A stretch of DNA of 64,000 nt, taken from assembly GCF_016859285.1 (NCBI RefSeq), contig NC_053402.1:9469324-9533323 (forward strand), written 5' to 3'. The notes under the pieces were generated by a model that did not search any database, had not been told where the DNA came from, and saw only the letters and a program-made list of their open reading frames with translations. Shown piece by piece: positions 63,431-64,000 of the stretch. Numbering within the stretch: position 1 is the first letter of the stretch; each line of letters begins with the position of its first letter. This DNA is from Xiphias gladius. Lineage: Eukaryota > Chordata > Actinopteri > Istiophoriformes > Xiphiidae. The position numbers and the translations under genes were made by a program.

Positions 63431-64000
63431 CTGGCCCATCCCCGGGCAGGTTCACGTCCATGTTAAATGACGGGGATAAGGCGTGTGCATCTGATGCAGG
63501 ATGGAATGTAATATAAGTACTGACAACAGTTATTACATGAATTGAAATTATAGGAACGACAATTCACGGCTTTGCATACTGATGAGTGTATGTTGCATTG
63601 GGGCCCCAATCAGTGATTTATTGTGGAAAAGACCGGATAAAAACATTGTCTGAATGTTGAAACAACTCCATTGGAGTATTTTACATTGTGCTACAGCATT
63701 GCAATGGGTTACTTTCTACTTTGCAGTCTAGTAGTAGTTGTGAAGTGGCTTGATAGTCTCAGCCATGGGCTGCTTTGTTGGATGTTATATAGTTGTTTAC
63801 CCTAAATTATTCGATTTACCCACTACTTTGACTTGTAGGTACTTGCTTGTTTATTTGCAAATCCATGTGATTCATATTATTTTATTTATTATAGGTGTTA
63901 TACAGCCTGTTCTTGTGATGCTTCTCAAGTAAGTCTGTTTACTCAAAAGTTTCCAGGGGCCGGGTTGCACTAAGTGGTGTTTTTACCAGAGACCCTGTTT
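63431..64000. other. Upstream flank of usp7, nothing recognised
   Basis: The sequence returns to AT-rich. No exon or repeat was identified to the right edge. Confidence 0.4.

Overview
This is vertebrate nuclear DNA, almost certainly from a ray-finned fish, probably a spiny-rayed teleost. Coding exons are short with GT..AG introns, intergenic DNA is AT-rich, and (CA)n/(TG)n microsatellites are long and frequent. Several dispersed repeats have the look of common fish families: a piggyBac-like TTAA MITE, hAT-like MITEs, a Tc1/mariner relic and telomere-like dispersed repeats. No bacterial or phage features, CRISPR arrays, tRNA or rRNA genes were seen. Genes were assembled by hand from splice signals, reading phase and remembered vertebrate protein sequence; no alignment was run.

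Layout, left to right. (1) clcn7, minus strand: first six coding exons (4799 down to 404), the rest lies off the left edge. (2) A pentraxin-4 (ptx4) locus, minus strand, 10471 down to 6875. It is recognisable end to end but carries two in-frame stop codons and lacks part of its coiled-coil region, so it looks like a unitary pseudogene. (3) An slc2a6/GLUT6-type sugar transporter, plus strand, 12110-17754, eight exons, 510 residues, intact. (4) A LITAF-domain gene, plus strand, with a 5' UTR exon near 24.8 kb, coding exons 29033-31313, 147 residues. (5) usp7, minus strand, 62487 down to 36093: complete, 31 coding exons summing to 3318 nt (1105 residues plus stop), with a long 3' UTR to about 34.1 kb and a CpG-rich promoter at about 62.4-63.4 kb.

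clcn7 beside ptx4 matches the human 16p13.3 neighbourhood, and usp7 and LITAF are also human 16p genes, so this is a rearranged piece of an old vertebrate linkage group. The genes do not form a pathway: lysosomal chloride/proton exchange, a decayed secreted pattern-recognition protein, intracellular hexose transport, a late-endosomal membrane adaptor, and a nuclear deubiquitinase.

I found no novel multi-gene system. The most notable points are the ptx4 decay, the (TG)n tracts sitting on or beside splice sites (three usp7 donors and one litaf-like acceptor), very long polypyrimidine tracts before several usp7 acceptors, and a mirrored pair of telomere-like repeat plus microsatellite units flanking the litaf-like promoter.
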